Assembly (NCBI RefSeq): GCF_000003195.3
Contig: NC_012870.2
Span: forward strand, 9,850,501-9,914,500
Direction: 5' to 3'
Origin: Sorghum bicolor
Lineage: Eukaryota > Streptophyta > Magnoliopsida > Poales > Poaceae
DNA length: 64,000 nucleotides
The position numbers and the translations under genes were made by a program. The notes under the pieces are model-generated. The model did not search any database and was not told the origin of the DNA. It saw only the letters and a list, made by a program, of their open reading frames with translations. Shown in pieces: positions 46,377 to 59,299 of the stretch. Position 1 is the first letter of the stretch; each line of letters starts with the position of its first letter.

Positions 46377-49300
46377 TCAGATAGAGATGCTGTTGGGGAT
46401 GCCCATGGCAGTAAGCCCCTCGCCCTTCTCGCCGGTGGCGTCCGACGTGTTGGGGTACAGCAGCATGTAGGGAACCTTCACCGGCCCGTTCCGGTTCTTG
46501 AGCGCCGGGTCAGCGTTCATCTTCTCGATCCGCTTCTCGATCTCCACCAGCCGGCTGCCGAACCTCTTGAACGCGTCCAGCGCCTTGGCGTCTGACGTCC
46601 AGCGCTCCGGCTCGTCGCGCTGGCCGAGGTACACCTCGTCGGAGGCGTGCTTGGACAGGATCTCGATGAGCGAGATGCCCACGATGGTCTGGCGCTGGCT
46701 GGTGATGGTGCGGATGAACACCGTGTCCGCCTCCTTCTGCGACCCCGTCTCCAGCTTCCTGTAGTCGTCGCTGCCGGGCTCCGGCATCGGCCGCCGGCTC
46801 ACGGTCGGCCGGTTCGGCAGGTACCCCGCGTACGGGTACTGCCCGAAGTTGACGGCGGCGTGCAGCGCCGACGCCACCCAGATGATGGTGGTGCACGTCC
46901 TGGCCAGCTCCCTGACGGTGTTCATCTTGGGCCACCAGTCGCGGTCCATGAGGTCGCCGTGCCCGACCTCGCGGACCTCCGTCCACCACGCCTGCAGCTC
47001 CGTGTCGCGCCGGACGTCGATGTCGTGGGGGTAGTAGATGCTCAGGTACTCCTTCACCCACTGCTCGGTCGCCCACCACACCATCAGCCCGTCCTTGGCG
47101 TACGGGTAGTCCTTGATCAGCAGGCGGACGCCGAACGGGCTCCTCCCGTCCGCCACGGCGACGCCTCTCTTGATGAGATCGTTGGGGAGGGCCTGCTCGG
47201 TGAGGTTCCAGTTCTTGTACACGTCGGAGGACATCTCGAGCGCGTACCTGCCCGGGAACACGGTGAACTCGAAGATGCCGCCGCCGTTGATGAGCGTCTG
47301 CCGCGCCAGGCCGTTGATGGTCATGGTGTCGCGGAAGTGCGGGCGCAGCAGCTTGTGCACGGGGTGCACCGCGCTGAGCTGCCGGTTCGTGGCGATCACG
47401 AACGGCTCCATCACCGCGTGCGTGTTCAGCCTACGAACAAAACGAAGGCACACACGTATTACAGAACGTCAGTGTTAATTTCAGTAGCACTAGCGGTAGT
47501 AGCAGGGTATCGATCAGACACAAGATGGCTGGTCTCTGTACTATGCGTACCAGTGGCTGATGAGCTGATGCCAGCCCGAGTCATTGACGCAGGCGTAGGC
47601 TTTGGCGAGCTGCCAGATGTGGTGCTGCACGCCTGTGTGGGCAGGAGTATACACCTTGCTCACCGCGCCATGCCGCTGGCCTTTTGGGTTGGGCAAGCTG
47701 AGCTCGATGGCGATGGGCTTCAGCGTGTCATCGTCTTTCAGGAACAGCAGCGTCCTGGTGGCGTAGATGAAGTTGCCTTCCAGCTTGTTGATCCGGTCCA
47801 GGTACGGCATGAAGTGGTCGTGGTGGTCTAGGATGAAGAGCCTGTTCTTCCTCAGTGCCTGCACATAATGGTTTGTGATCAGAATGTTTCAGTTATGTAT
47901 GCTGTATGCATGCAAATGGTGTTCAGTTGTTCAGTGGCGCGCATACATCGTGCACTGTCAGGCCTTCCAGGTTGTGCTGAATGTGAGCCTCGGTTATCTT
48001 GCTGGTATGGTCACCATACACTCTTGGATCCAGAGTACTTGTAGCAGGGAACGTCTGCGATCATGAAAGACAATTTTTAATAATGTTAGAAACAACGTTA
48101 ATTACTTTATAGGAGAAGACGACGCATCTGAATCTGAATCTGATACAAGGGTCTAACCTCTAGTCGTCTGATAACCACTGGGTTCACGCCTGCAAGCGTT
48201 TCCCGCGCAAACTCCTCATCAGTCCTCCAGCCATACTTATCTTGTGGAGCCTTGTTTCGCGCGTCTAGAGTAGTACCAAGAAACCATGCAAGATTTAGGC
48301 GCAATCATGCAAACACTAGCTACCAGATTGACACAAAAAATTACCAAAAAAAACCAACCTGATTGGATGACATGTGGAAGGGGCATCTTCAGAGGGTCGT
48401 CGTGGCCACCAACCGGCAGAAGGCTTCTAAGGAACTCACTGGGGATCTTCTTCCTGATCTCAGCCAGTATCGGGTGATTCGGCGCTTCCGGACCAAGTTC
48501 ATAGAGCCTCAGGATGTCTTCAAAGGAATCGAACTCCTCCGGTACGCCGACGATGTCGAATTTTGTATTTATCAACGGAAGAACAGCCTCGACTACCGTC
48601 TTCAGAGAGTAGCCACGGAAGTCGTCCATCTTGAGATGCCCAAATCGTTCGTCGCGAGGGACGTAGACGTCCAGGGCCAGGATCTGCAGGAGATTAAGCC
48701 TGCTCTCTGACTTGGGGTCTGAATTAATTAACAGAGGAGGATTCTTACTTAATTAGTCAAGTGTTTGGATGCATGTACGGTTTTCAATTAATAGTTTTAG
48801 ATGCACAATGCGCACCGGTTTTGGTTGGGGCCCGGCCGGTTCTGCAGCGGCGGGGATATGGGTGATCTGGGGTGCCACCAAGGACCGGACGTGCGTCGTC
48901 TTTGCTCTTGTCTGGGTCACCAAGGTCGTTGTAGTAGTCGTAGCGGTACACACGGTCGTGCTTCTTGTATGGCCCATGGTTGTTGTCGCCTCGGAGAAGT
49001 TTGAGTTCATCTTGCCGGTAAGGCACCAACGGGGCAGGCATTTTGCTGGGCAGATACGTCTGCAGTATAATATGACCAGGATATCTTAAGCAGCAGCAGC
49101 AGCAGCAGGATGACAAATGACGCAGAAATACATAATTAAGCATTGGGGGAAAACAAAGGGGCCGGGGCAGAAGGAAGGAAGGAATCCGCCACTGACGTCG
49201 TTGGCAAAGAAGACGCGGTCTTGGGTGTAGCTCCTGTGGTTGTGGACCCAGGAGTTGGCGACGAAGACGACGGTGCCCTTGCCGGGGACGCCCTCCAGGG

Positions 49301-49807
49301 TGAGCGTCTTGAGGAACACCTCCTCGGTCTGGTGGTTCCTGACGAGGACGGCGCCGGGGATCCCCTGCGACTCGTCCCACTCGAAGTTCACCCGGAACAC
49401 CGTCTCCCCGTCCGTCCTGGACTTGAGCGACACCACCACCTCCTCCAGGTGCGCCGCCTTCCCAACCTTGCCTCGCCCCCCATTGCCTGCGTTTCGCGTA
49501 CGTGCGTGCCGTTTCGAAACAAAAAAAACCTTGTTAAATGAACCGCGTAGATAGGCGTGGCGTGGGAGGAGGAGCGGGAGGAGCCGAAGAGCATACGGTG
49601 GTCGGCCTTGGTGGCGCTGACGAGCTGGAAGGTGAGGCCGGTGTCCTGGCCGAGGATCTGGTGGATGCCGTCGAGGAGCGACGCCTGGAAGTGGCCCAAG
49701 TCGAGCGCGTCCTTCTTCACCAGCACCACGGTGCCCCGGATCCGGCCCTCGTTCCACGCCGCCTTGTTCTTCCCCGTCAGCCGGTCCGCGAACGCGTGAA
49801 GCAGCAT
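46377..49807 (-). CDS. LOX: 9-lipoxygenase, tandem copy A
   Basis: Eight exons: 49597-49807, 49197-49486, 48816-49059, 48359-48718, 48158-48264, 47947-48054, 47551-47858 and 46377-47430. They give 893 aa with all GT-AG junctions in frame. It oxygenates linoleic/linolenic acid to 9-hydroperoxides in the cytosol, the first step of defence oxylipin synthesis. An N-terminal PLAT/LH2 domain precedes the catalytic domain. Predicted iron ligands are H537 and H542 (WHQLISHW), H733 and N737 ([10 protein letters not shown]) and the C-terminal I893 (GIPNSISI). The LARQ alanine and the TV pair (FTVFPG) favour 9S specificity, and no plastid transit peptide is visible. Compared with copy B it lacks the intron after LIKR and has changed residues at [18 protein letters not shown] and HRNGG. 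It appears functional. Confidence 0.92.
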
Positions 49808-49954
49808 CCTGCCTGCTTGCCAATGCGATGTCCCAGCAAAAGCAAGCGGGGCTATGGAAATGGAACAACACTTTGGGCTGCTGTCTGTCTACTGGACTGC
49901 TTCTACTGCTGTTTGTCTGCTGACACGAGCTGGGAAGCCTGGGGCAGTGGGTCC

Positions 49955-49963
49955 TAATTATAG
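49955..49963 (-). promoter_or_regulatory. Probable TATA box of LOX copy A
   Basis: The minus strand reads ctataatta about 150 bp upstream of the start codon, in GC-rich surroundings. A plausible core promoter position, not proven. Confidence 0.4.
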
Positions 49964-50150
49964 GCCGTCGTGGACTAGCAGCCACGCTCGCGTGCGGCAC
50001 GCCGGCACGTGGTGGTACCGGGCCTCCACTGTTCACACACGGCACTGCAGCAGGGGACCAGGGGCTCACCGAGACAAGCATAGCCAAAACAAAAGGTGCT
50101 CGGCAACGGGTGGCTCTCCCAAGAGCAACTCTTTTGATAACTCTTTATTC

Positions 50151-50362
50151 AGTTGGAAAATTTTTTGGATTTTAGGTACCGTAGCACTTTTCGTTTGTAT
50201 TTGTTAATTATTGTTAAATTATGAACTAATTAGGCTTTAAAAGATTCATCTCGTAAATTACAGTTAAACTGTGTAATTAGTTTTTATTTACGTTTATATT
50301 TTGTACTCCGCAAGATTCGATGTGATGAATAATCTTGAATTTTTTTATAACTAAATAAGGCC
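50151..50362. mobile_element. Degraded Tourist-like MITE between the LOX genes
   Basis: Core (accgtagcacttttcgtttg, gattcatctcgtaaattaca, aagattcgatgtgatg) and right end taactaaataaggcc are present; the left end is lost. Confidence 0.6.
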
Positions 50363-50931
50363 TAAAACAAAAGGTGCTGAATATGACAGGCCAGCTGCTC
50401 GGGCTACACGTGGCACGGCCAAACGAATTAGTTCTAAAAATAAAATTCTGAAAATATTATTTTTAGATTTTTTTTAAAAGAGCTAGAAATAAAATGCAAA
50501 AATTGCAGGGACAGTGAATGCGATCGGCAGGCTGGTACGTTCTGTAAACTGAACAATATAACAATTGTTTGCTTAAACTTATCCGTCGTATTTTTTAAAG
50601 AAAAAATAGTAGTGTTTTTTCTCACCATAAATCACTATCAGCCAAATTTTAACGAGCTGAACGGGAAATCTTGCTAGTCGTTCTAGAGCTTAGCAGCCAA
50701 AAGCGTAAAATATGATCATGTTTAGACATTCACGTTATTGATTCGAACGTTATTGATTCGAGAACATTTACATTCTCATATATTATAAATATTGTCTCAA
50801 GATTTTGTTTTTATTTTATTCCCTTTTTCTTCCGAAAACATGGTTGCCAAGCTCTGGAGACAGTTTAGGATGACTTTGGTTGGGTTTTTAGGAGCTGACT
50901 TTGCTTTCAAAAATCCAAAAAGACTAAGGCC

Positions 50932-51275
50932 CTGTTTAGTTCCCTATCCAAAATTTTTTTATCCATCCCATCGAATCTTTGGACACATGCATGGAACATT
51001 AAATGTACATAAAAAATAAACTAATTACACAGTTTAGTTAAGAATCACGAGACGAATCTTTTAAGCCTAGTTACTCCATGATTAGCCTTAAGTGCTACAG
51101 TAACCCACATATGCTAATGACAGATTAATTATGCTTAATAAATTTGTCTTGCAGTTTCCTGACGAGCTATGTAATTTGTTTTTTTATTAGTTTCTAAAAA
51201 CCTCTCCCGACATCCTTCCGACATATCCGATGTGACACCCAAAAAATTTTCGTTCCCAATCTAAACAGGCCCTAA
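50932..51275. mobile_element. GGCCCTGTTTAG MITE (larger family)
   Basis: Left end ggccctgtttagttccc, right end ccaatctaaacaggccc, about 344 bp, in the opposite orientation to 22083-22428 (catccgacatatccgatg lies near the right end). Confidence 0.8.
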
Positions 51276-51371
51276 CCAAAAGAGTAGGAACTAGAACCTG
51301 CTTTTTCAGAAGTAGCTGTTTTTGGATACTACAGTTATGAAAGCACATGAATCCTGCTTTTTTGTGCTTTC

Positions 51372-51675
51372 TGCTCTTGGAATGGTGAAAATAGAGAGTT
51401 GTGCAGTTGTTTCAAAGAAGAGAGAGACATGAGGTAGATTTTATACTTGTTTCGCACAAAAAACTGCACAACTATTTTGGATTTTGGCCTCATGTCTCCC
51501 TCAAGAGCTCCCCCCCCCCCCCCCAAAAAAAACCACAAATGGATTCATGTGCTTTCATAACTAGTAATGGTGATAATAACAAGAAAATTGTTGGAATGGT
51601 GAAAATAGAGAGTTGCCTCAAGAGCTCCCTCCCTCCCCCCCCCCCCCCCCAAAAAAAAAAAACCACAAGTGGCCT
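51372..51675. repeat. Partial duplication with poly-C/poly-A tracts
   Basis: tggaatggtgaaaatagag occurs at about 51376 and again at about 51592. ctcaagagctccc followed by C and A homopolymers occurs at about 51500 and about 51617. The second copy is shortened. Confidence 0.65.
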
Positions 51676-52485
51676 TCATGAAGACAATAACTTCTGCATT
51701 TTTAGTTAAACTAAACATAATTCTGAAAATTTTGTATTTTATTATTCCAAAATAGTTGACATTTTGTATTTTGCATTTTTCTAGAATTAAACACCCCCTG
51801 ACCGTGTCCGTGTTCCACGTTCGCTTTTTGCCGAAAATGCACATATGGACGGACAGCCAGCCTGGCTGCCTGGCTGGGCCCTGCCGCGGTGCCAGGTGTG
51901 AACGGTGCAGGCCGATACCACCGCGTGCCGTGTGGCTAGTCCATAACGACCTCTATCTTCAAACGGATTGCTCAGGCAAGGCGTTTTCATGGTATTATTA
52001 TAAACGGTAATGCTCTGTGCAAGGCGTTTTCTAGGCCTATCGCCTATGGACCAATCCGTTTAATAAGCGATCATATAGACCAAATAAACACTAATACGAT
52101 GTGTCCAATTGTTTACTGTTTAGCGTGTATTTTGATTCACACTGATGTGTGTTTCACTGTCTCTATATATATTTGTTTCCACGATCGGGCCATTCACCCC
52201 ATCTGAAGAGTTACAGTAGTCTGATAGGCTAAGAAATGAGCTGACGAACTTTTATTCTTAACCAAGAAAAAAAACATACAAATTCCAAAAAAAAAAGAAA
52301 AAAAACATACATGACAATATTATTCAGGCGTGGCTCCTGTTCTCAACCCTACAGATTATGGTAACAGATAACAATCCTCATCTCCACCCACAACCCTGAA
52401 ACTGACGAAACCAACGAAGAAACACATTGCACGGCGCATCAAAACATTTACATACCGTCCTACGAAAGATACAATCTGCCCAGGC

Positions 52486-55400
52486 TCATATGGAGATGCT
52501 GTTGGGAATGCCCATGGCAGTAAGCCCCTCGCCCTTCTCGCCGGTAACGTCCGACGTGTTGGGGTACAGCAGCATGTACGGCATTTCCACCGGCCCCTTT
52601 CGGTTCTTCAAGGTCGGGTTGTCGTTCATCGTCTTGATCCGGTTCTCAATCTCCACCAGCCGGCTTCCGAATCTTTTGAACGCATCCAACGCCTTGGCGT
52701 CTGACGTCCATCGCTCAGGCTCGTCACGCTGGCCGAGGTACACCTCGTCGGAGGAGTGCTTGGAGAGGATCTCGATGAGCGAGATGCCCAGGATGGTCTG
52801 GAACTGGCTGGTGATGGTGCGGATGAACACCTTGTCGGCCTCCTTCTGCCCCGCTTCCAACTTCTTGTACTCATCGCTGCCCGGCTCCGGCATCGGCCGC
52901 CGGCTCACCGTCGGCCGGTTCGGGAGGTACCCGGCGTATGGATACTGCCCAAAGTTGACAGCTGCGTGCAGCGCAGATGCCACCCAGATGATGGTCGTGC
53001 ACGACCTAGCCAGCTGCTGGACGGTGTCCATCCTGGGCCACCAGTCTCGATCCTTAAGGTCGCCGTGCGCCTCCTCACGCACCTCCTTCCACCATGCCTG
53101 CAGCTCCACATCACGCTGGACCTCACCGTCGTTAGAGTAGTAGACATCCAAGTACTCCTTGACCCACCGCTCAATCGCCCACCAGATCACGAGCCCATCA
53201 ACGGCATATGGATAGTCCTTGATCAGTAGTCGGACACCATATGGGCTTGACTGATCCGGTACAGCCACACCTCTGAAAGCACAACCAGAAGAGTAAACCC
53301 GTCAGAATCAAACAGTTTTTAGAAGCTCTTCTGCATTACCATCTCGTCAGCTCTACTGCTCAATGTAGTATGCACGTACCTCTTGACGAGATCTGCGGGG
53401 AGAGCCTGCTCGTTGAAATTCCAGCTCTTGTACACGTCGGAGGACATCTCCAGCGCGTATTTTCCAGGGAACACGGTGCGCTCGAAGATGCCACCGGCGT
53501 TGATGAGCGTCTGGCGTGCCAGGGCGTTGATGTTCAATGTGTCACGGTAGTGTGGGCTCAGCAGCTTATGCACAGGATGCACCACACTGAGCTGCCGGTT
53601 TGTTGCGATCGCGAACGGCTCGATCACCGCGTGTGTGTTCAACCTGCAAACACACATAGACACAAGATTGATGTTTCGGTATCTCCATACATAAAAAAAA
53701 AATACCAGAAACATTTAGCCTTTTTTTTTGCGAGAACATTTAGCCGTTTTGGTAGCAACAGAACAAACTAAGGAAGAACTCCGTACCAGTGGCTGATCAG
53801 CTGATGCCAGGCAGAGTCGTTTACGCAGGCGTAAGCCTTGGCAAGTTGCCAGATGTGACCCTCCACGCCAGTGTGAGCCGGGGTGTACACCTTGCTGACC
53901 GCACCGTGCTGCAGACCATCAGGGTGAGGCAGGCTCAGCTCGATGGCCAGGGGCTTCAGGGTGCCATCGTCCTTCAAGAACAGTAGGGTCCTGCTTGCAT
54001 AGATGAAGTTTCCCTCCAACTTGTTGATCTTGTTGAGGTAAGGCATGAAACTATCATGGTGGTCTAGGATGAAGAGCCTGTTGTTCTTCAGTGCCTGCAC
54101 AGGGTTTGTTATGGCAATCAATCGATGGTTTTAAGCAATTGTTTGTATTGAATCTTTCAGTTATATGTGCATGTGTTCAGTCCAGCATACATTCTGCACC
54201 GACAGGCCTTCCAGGTTATGCTGAATGTGAGCTTCAGTGATCTTGCTGGTATGGTCCCCATATTGACTTGGGTCCAAGGTACTTTTAGCAGGGAACTCCT
54301 GAGATCATGAAAAAGAAAAATTTTAAAGCTCTTTACTCAGTTATGGGGCAAGTGTATTTGCCAATTCATATGATGCAAGATGCTAACCGTCAGACGTTTG
54401 ATGATTACTGGGTTCACGCCTGCAAGTGTCTCTCTCGCAAACTCTTCATCAGTCCTCCAGCCAAACTTGAACTCTGGAGCCTTTTTCAATACATCTGGTG
54501 CATACCAAGATTTAGCCTTAGTCATGGTACAACTTTTTAGTTCAAAAATCGGATTAACATAGAAAAATTGTTCAGTTACCTGATTTGATGATATTTGGAA
54601 GGGGCATCTTTAGGGGGTGGTCATGACTACCATTTGGCAGAATACTTCTAAGGAACTCACTGGGGATTCTCTTCCTGACCTCTGCTACTAGTGGATTGTT
54701 GGGTGCTTCTGGACCCAGTTCATAGAGTCCGAGGATATCTTCGAATGAATCAAACTCCTTTGGTGTATCATCGACAAAAGTCCCTAATGTTGGAAGAACA
54801 GCCTCAACGATTGCCTTCAGTGAGTACCCAAGGAAGTCTGACATCTTGAGATGCCCAAAGCGTTCATCACGCGGGACATAGATGTTCAGGTTCAACAGGA
54901 AAAGCCTGCTCTCTGAATTTGGGTCTGCAGAAAAAGTTACCAACAAGGATTTCAGCCAAAATTTCTGACATCTTGTATGGACCAAAATGTAGCTGACTTG
55001 AACTTACCTTTTTCTGTTGGGTGCCGACCAGTTCTGCAGCGACGGGGATATGGGTGTTGGCTGCCACCAAGGATCGGCCGAGCATTGTCTTCACCCTTGT
55101 CTGGGTCACCAAGGTCATTGTAGTAGTCATAACGGTAGACGCGATCATGCTCCTTGTATGGTCCAGGAGTATCATCACCACGGAGAATCTTGAGTTCATC
55201 TTGCCGATAAGGAACCAAAGCCGCAGGCATTTTGTTTGGCAGATAGGTCTGCAAAACAGGAATAGAGTGACTGACCTGTTTTTCTTTTAGATAAGGGAAC
55301 AAAGTTCCAGCCTCTACCATCCACCGATAGTACACAGCTTAGAGTTGAGAATACAAAAAGAAGCCACAAGGCTTCCAAAGCACAAGAAAAGAAACAAAAT

Positions 55401-58173
55401 ACAGCATCTGCCCAGCTAGTGAAGCTTAGGACTATTAGCTGATAGGTCTGCTAATTTTCCGCAATATCATATGAGAGGAGAGAAAAGGCTATATTGACTT
55501 GTGTTCTAGTGTTCTCTGTTGGGTGGATCTAGTACCGATAATATCCAGAGAGGAAAACTACAACAATAAAAATAACGTGTTGTAAAAAAACAATACAAAA
55601 ACAGTGAGTAAAGTGATTTTTTTCCACTCAGCAAATTATCAAGCCATGTCAACCATCATGAGCCACATATCTCTCCTGCATGTTCGGAAAAAAAGAACAT
55701 TCTTCTTCCCAACTAAATGATATGCAGCTCTCCTATGCGTTTGAGAAGATAGTGCAACATGAGGTAATTCAGACTTCAGGATGTTCAATTTGTGATTGTG
55801 TGATCGTAACCGGACTGAACCTTGTATTTATTTCTCCTTCTTTTGACTATCAAGAGAGAGTTATACAAGACTTGAGATATTGCTGCTGATATCTATCAAC
55901 CAGTTCTGGATCAACAAATGCGCACCATGGATTCTTTCAAATAGCTTTATTAAGCAGCACTACTTGGAGATACTTTAGTCATATGCTACTAAAGGTAGTA
56001 GAAAGTTGCTGATCATGAGCAACTTGCTGTTTTAATCTAAGGCAATCAGTAGAAAACTCGTTTAGCCTTGTCGAATAGATGAGGCAAGCGAAATGTTTTA
56101 TCATCCACGTGGAAACAATCAGTGCCTATTTTTCTAATGTCTGTGTCAGTGATAAGACAACGTTAGATACGATTTATGGTGAAGCCATACAGAAATCACA
56201 CAACAATTTACTGTAACCGTACCTTGTAGCTGCAGTGGCAACAAGCACAGCCGAACACTTTGATTGCTGCCGGCTAGCCGTAATGTGAGTGATGAGTGTG
56301 TGGGTGCGGGTGTTGTGTTCGATAGTACTAGTAGTACTTGTGTACAGATAGCCCATGGCAATGATTGTCAATACAGTACGGTCATATGTGGACTTGGCCG
56401 GAAGACCAAGCTGGCCAATTTGGCAGCTATAGTAAACCGGTGTACCCAATCCAGGTGAACAATAAAAAAAATGAGCCAATAGCAGAGTACTTATTCTAAT
56501 CACGGCTCTTTGCACTTTTCACTAGATAATGCGTAGCATCAAGATCTAGGTACAGCTAACATGGTACTGTACTCTACATAATTCATACAAAAGGCTTTTC
56601 GCTTTTAAAATGAATAGTTGTTCAGCATCCAATCCGTGGTCCCTAACCACATTTCGTTGCAAATAATCTTAAGATGTGTTTATCAGAAGCAAGTGTCTTT
56701 TTTTTGGAATTTGATCAATAAAGTACTTTTTAGTCTTAGCAGCAAAATGTAACCCTCGATTTTCAATGGCTATATAAAATTGCATCATAGTCTATATGTG
56801 AAACTATCAACAAATGTTGCACAACCACCACTAAAACCACGCTTCAGTTACATCACTAGCATATTGATGTGCGCATAACACAAGATGTTCCGGCCTTGTT
56901 TACTTCCAAAAAAATTTTGCAAAATTTTTTACATTTCCCGTCATATCGAATCTTTAGACGCATGCATGGAGTAATAAATATAGACGAAAATAAAAACTAA
57001 TTGCACAGTTTGGTCGAAATTGACGAGACGAATCTTTTGAGTCTAGTTAGTCCATGATTGGACAATATTTATCAAATACAAACAAAAATGCTACAGTGTC
57101 CATTTCCCAAAATTTTTTGGAACTAAACAAGGCCTTAGTGATTTTCGCTACACAGGCCGTCACAATTCTTTCTTTCCTTACGCACGATCGTGATGCAGCA
57201 GCAGCAGCAGCAACGGGACCAGCGAAGGCAAAAACGAAGGACTCAGATGCCATCATCAGAATTCAGAAAAAAGGAATATATACTCACGTCGTTGGCGAAG
57301 AAGATGCGTTCCTGGGAGTAGAGCTTGTGCGGGTAGATCCATGAGTTGGCGACGAAGACGACGGTGCCCCCCTGCCTGCCGGGGACGCCCTCCAGGGTGA
57401 GCGTCTTGAGGAAGAACTCGGCGTGCTGCAGGTTCCTGACGCGGACGGCGCCCGGGATCCCCTGCGACTCGTCCCAGTCGAAGTTCACCCGGAACACCGT
57501 CTCCCCGTCCACCTTGGACTTGAGCGACACCACGGCCTCCTCCAGGTGCGCCGCCCTCCCCACCTTGCCACGGCCACCATCGCCTGCAATTTTTTTCGTT
57601 TTTAATCGATCAATCAATTCAATCTAGTAAAAATCATATTTAGTAAAAATTCAATCCTCCAGGTGTTGTCGCTTTGCTTGCAGTGAAAATTCTATCTAGT
57701 AAAAATCATATGGACATTGCGGTGAAAATTCAAGTAAAAATTTCGACGGGTCCTAAACGCCTGCAAGTCTCGATCCATGGTGGGAGTGGAATAGTAGCCC
57801 CCATCGACTTTGCGACGGTCCCGCGAAGCAGATGGTTGAAGGAGTTGCCGTGGAAGCCATAACGAATGTGAGGTTCCATGTGTCCTGTTGTGCAAAACGC
57901 GCCATCGCATTGAATGACCCCCAAGGCCCCAACAACTCTTCCATGTCATGTCCGGCGACCATGGCCCAGTTCAAACTTGAAACTGCAAGACCTGCCACGG
58001 CAAAACGCCAAACCCCCCATCCCTGTCCATGGGAGCAGTTAGCTGTTCCTCGCTGCGGGTCCCACATACCAGCGACCCGACTCACGGCTCGCGGTTACTA
58101 CGCCTGACGATCCTGTCCCCTGCCTGGCTGTCTGGGGTCTGGCTATGCCACGCCTGGTTTAGTTTCCAATCTA

Positions 58174-58215
<42 letters not shown>

Positions 58216-59044
58216 ATAAATATAGACAAAAATAAAAACAATTTGTATAGTTTACTTATAATTTGCGAAACAAATCTTTTGAATCCAATTATTCTATAAT
58301 TAAATAATAATTATCGAATACAAACAAAAATACTACAACAGTCAAAGTTAAAAAAATTTTAGCGAACTAAACAAGACCTCAATCATTTAAGAGTATTTTT
58401 TCACGTGACAATAAATCTACCAATCATTTAACTGATGTTTTTCTCACCACGAATCAGCTGAGTAGTGCTTTTAAGCGTGACCTACAGTCAGGGTGGACGG
58501 TGAATGGGTGGTCACAGACTCGCAGTTTTTTCTTTGCTGTACGAGCACAAATTCTACAGATTTCATCAGCGTAACAGCGTTGATTGAAATTACTATTGAT
58601 GAAATGTTGCCTATCCTACATATATTTATTATAGAAAAATAGGAAAAGGGAAACCGAAATGGCCTGCGAAACGCACGGCGGACGCATGACGTACGTTCCG
58701 GCGACGGCCAGCGAGCGCGCGCCGCCGGCGTCACGGCCCGCGGCCACCGGGAGCGGGAGCGGGGCGCGCGTTCAGTATTGAGATACGCAAGGGGGAGTGG
58801 GGGCGTGAGGGTGAGGCAGGGGGCCGCGCTTACTGGGGTCGGCCGCGGTGGCGCTGACGAGCTGGAAGGCGACGCCGTCGTCCCAGCCGAGGATCTTGTG
58901 GACGCCGTCGAGCAGCGAGGCGTTGAAGTCGCCGACGTCCAGCACCTCCTTCTTCACCAGCTTCACCGTGCCGCGGATCTTGCCCTCGTTCCACGCCTCC
59001 TTGTTCTTCCCCGTCAGCCGGTCCGCGACCCCGTGCCAGAACAT
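52486..59044 (-). CDS. LOX: 9-lipoxygenase, tandem copy B
   Basis: Nine exons: 58834-59044, 57288-57583, 55008-55248, 54580-54924, 54388-54494, 54191-54298, 53787-54094, 53380-53643 and 52486-53272. They give 888 aa starting [10 protein letters not shown], in frame throughout. It has the same reaction as copy A: cytosolic 9-lipoxygenation of C18 polyunsaturated fatty acids. A PLAT/LH2 domain is followed by the catalytic domain. Predicted iron ligands are H533, H538, H729, N733 and I888. RTVFPG carries the TV pair and LARQ the S-type alanine. The sequence is closer than copy A to the maize 9-LOX proteins as I remember them (e.g. [18 protein letters not shown]). Introns 1 and 2 are long (about 1.25 and 2.0 kb) and hold MITEs. 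An intron at 53273-53379 separates LVKR from GVAV and is absent from copy A. Confidence 0.93.
56892..57134. mobile_element. Tourist-like MITE inside LOX copy B intron 2
   Basis: Ends ggccttgtttacttcc and ggaactaaacaaggcc, 243 bp. It lies about 150 bp from the exon 2 donor without touching it. Confidence 0.8.
57584..58833 (-). other. Intron 1 of LOX copy B
   Basis: A long first intron between a GTAAGC donor and a TTGCAG acceptor. It contains a degenerate MITE with a TA run (58151-58379) and a stretch with open frames on both strands (57750-58110) that I could not relate to any protein. Confidence 0.7.
58151..58379. mobile_element. Degenerate Tourist-like MITE with an internal (TA)n expansion
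   Basis: Ends gcctggtttagtttcc and gcgaactaaacaagacc. The core has been partly replaced by about 17 TA repeats at 58176-58210. Confidence 0.65.
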
Positions 59045-59220
59045 GGCCGCTCTCTCGCTCCTCGCTCCTCAGGGACAGGGAAAGCCGGCGGCGGGCGCGG
59101 CGCAGCGCGGTGGCTGGTGGGTGGATGGCTTGCCTGCTCGCTCCCTCGCCTGCCAATGTGATGTGCCGCCAAGCAAGGCAAGGCAAGGCAGGGTTATGGA
59201 ACTGCGGCTGCCCTGCGCCG

Positions 59221-59230
59221 CAATATATAG
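59221..59230 (-). promoter_or_regulatory. Probable TATA box of LOX copy B
   Basis: The minus strand reads cctatatattg in GC-rich DNA about 180 bp upstream of the start codon. Confidence 0.45.
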
Positions 59231-59299
59231 GCGGCCGCGGCTGCTGCTCGACTCGGCTGCTCTTTACTGGTCACTGCTCTTGCCAGCGATGAAGGCGAC

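Noticed and set aside
47280..47340. Loss of the S-type alanine in LOX copy A (INGGG)
   Set aside because: The stereospecificity alanine is the one in LARQ, counted back from the TV pair, and it is intact. The changed residue is seven positions downstream.
46510..47831. Long open frames of 189 and 394 codons across the last LOX A exons
   Set aside because: They are antisense or shifted shadows of the lipoxygenase exons caused by high GC at third codon positions.
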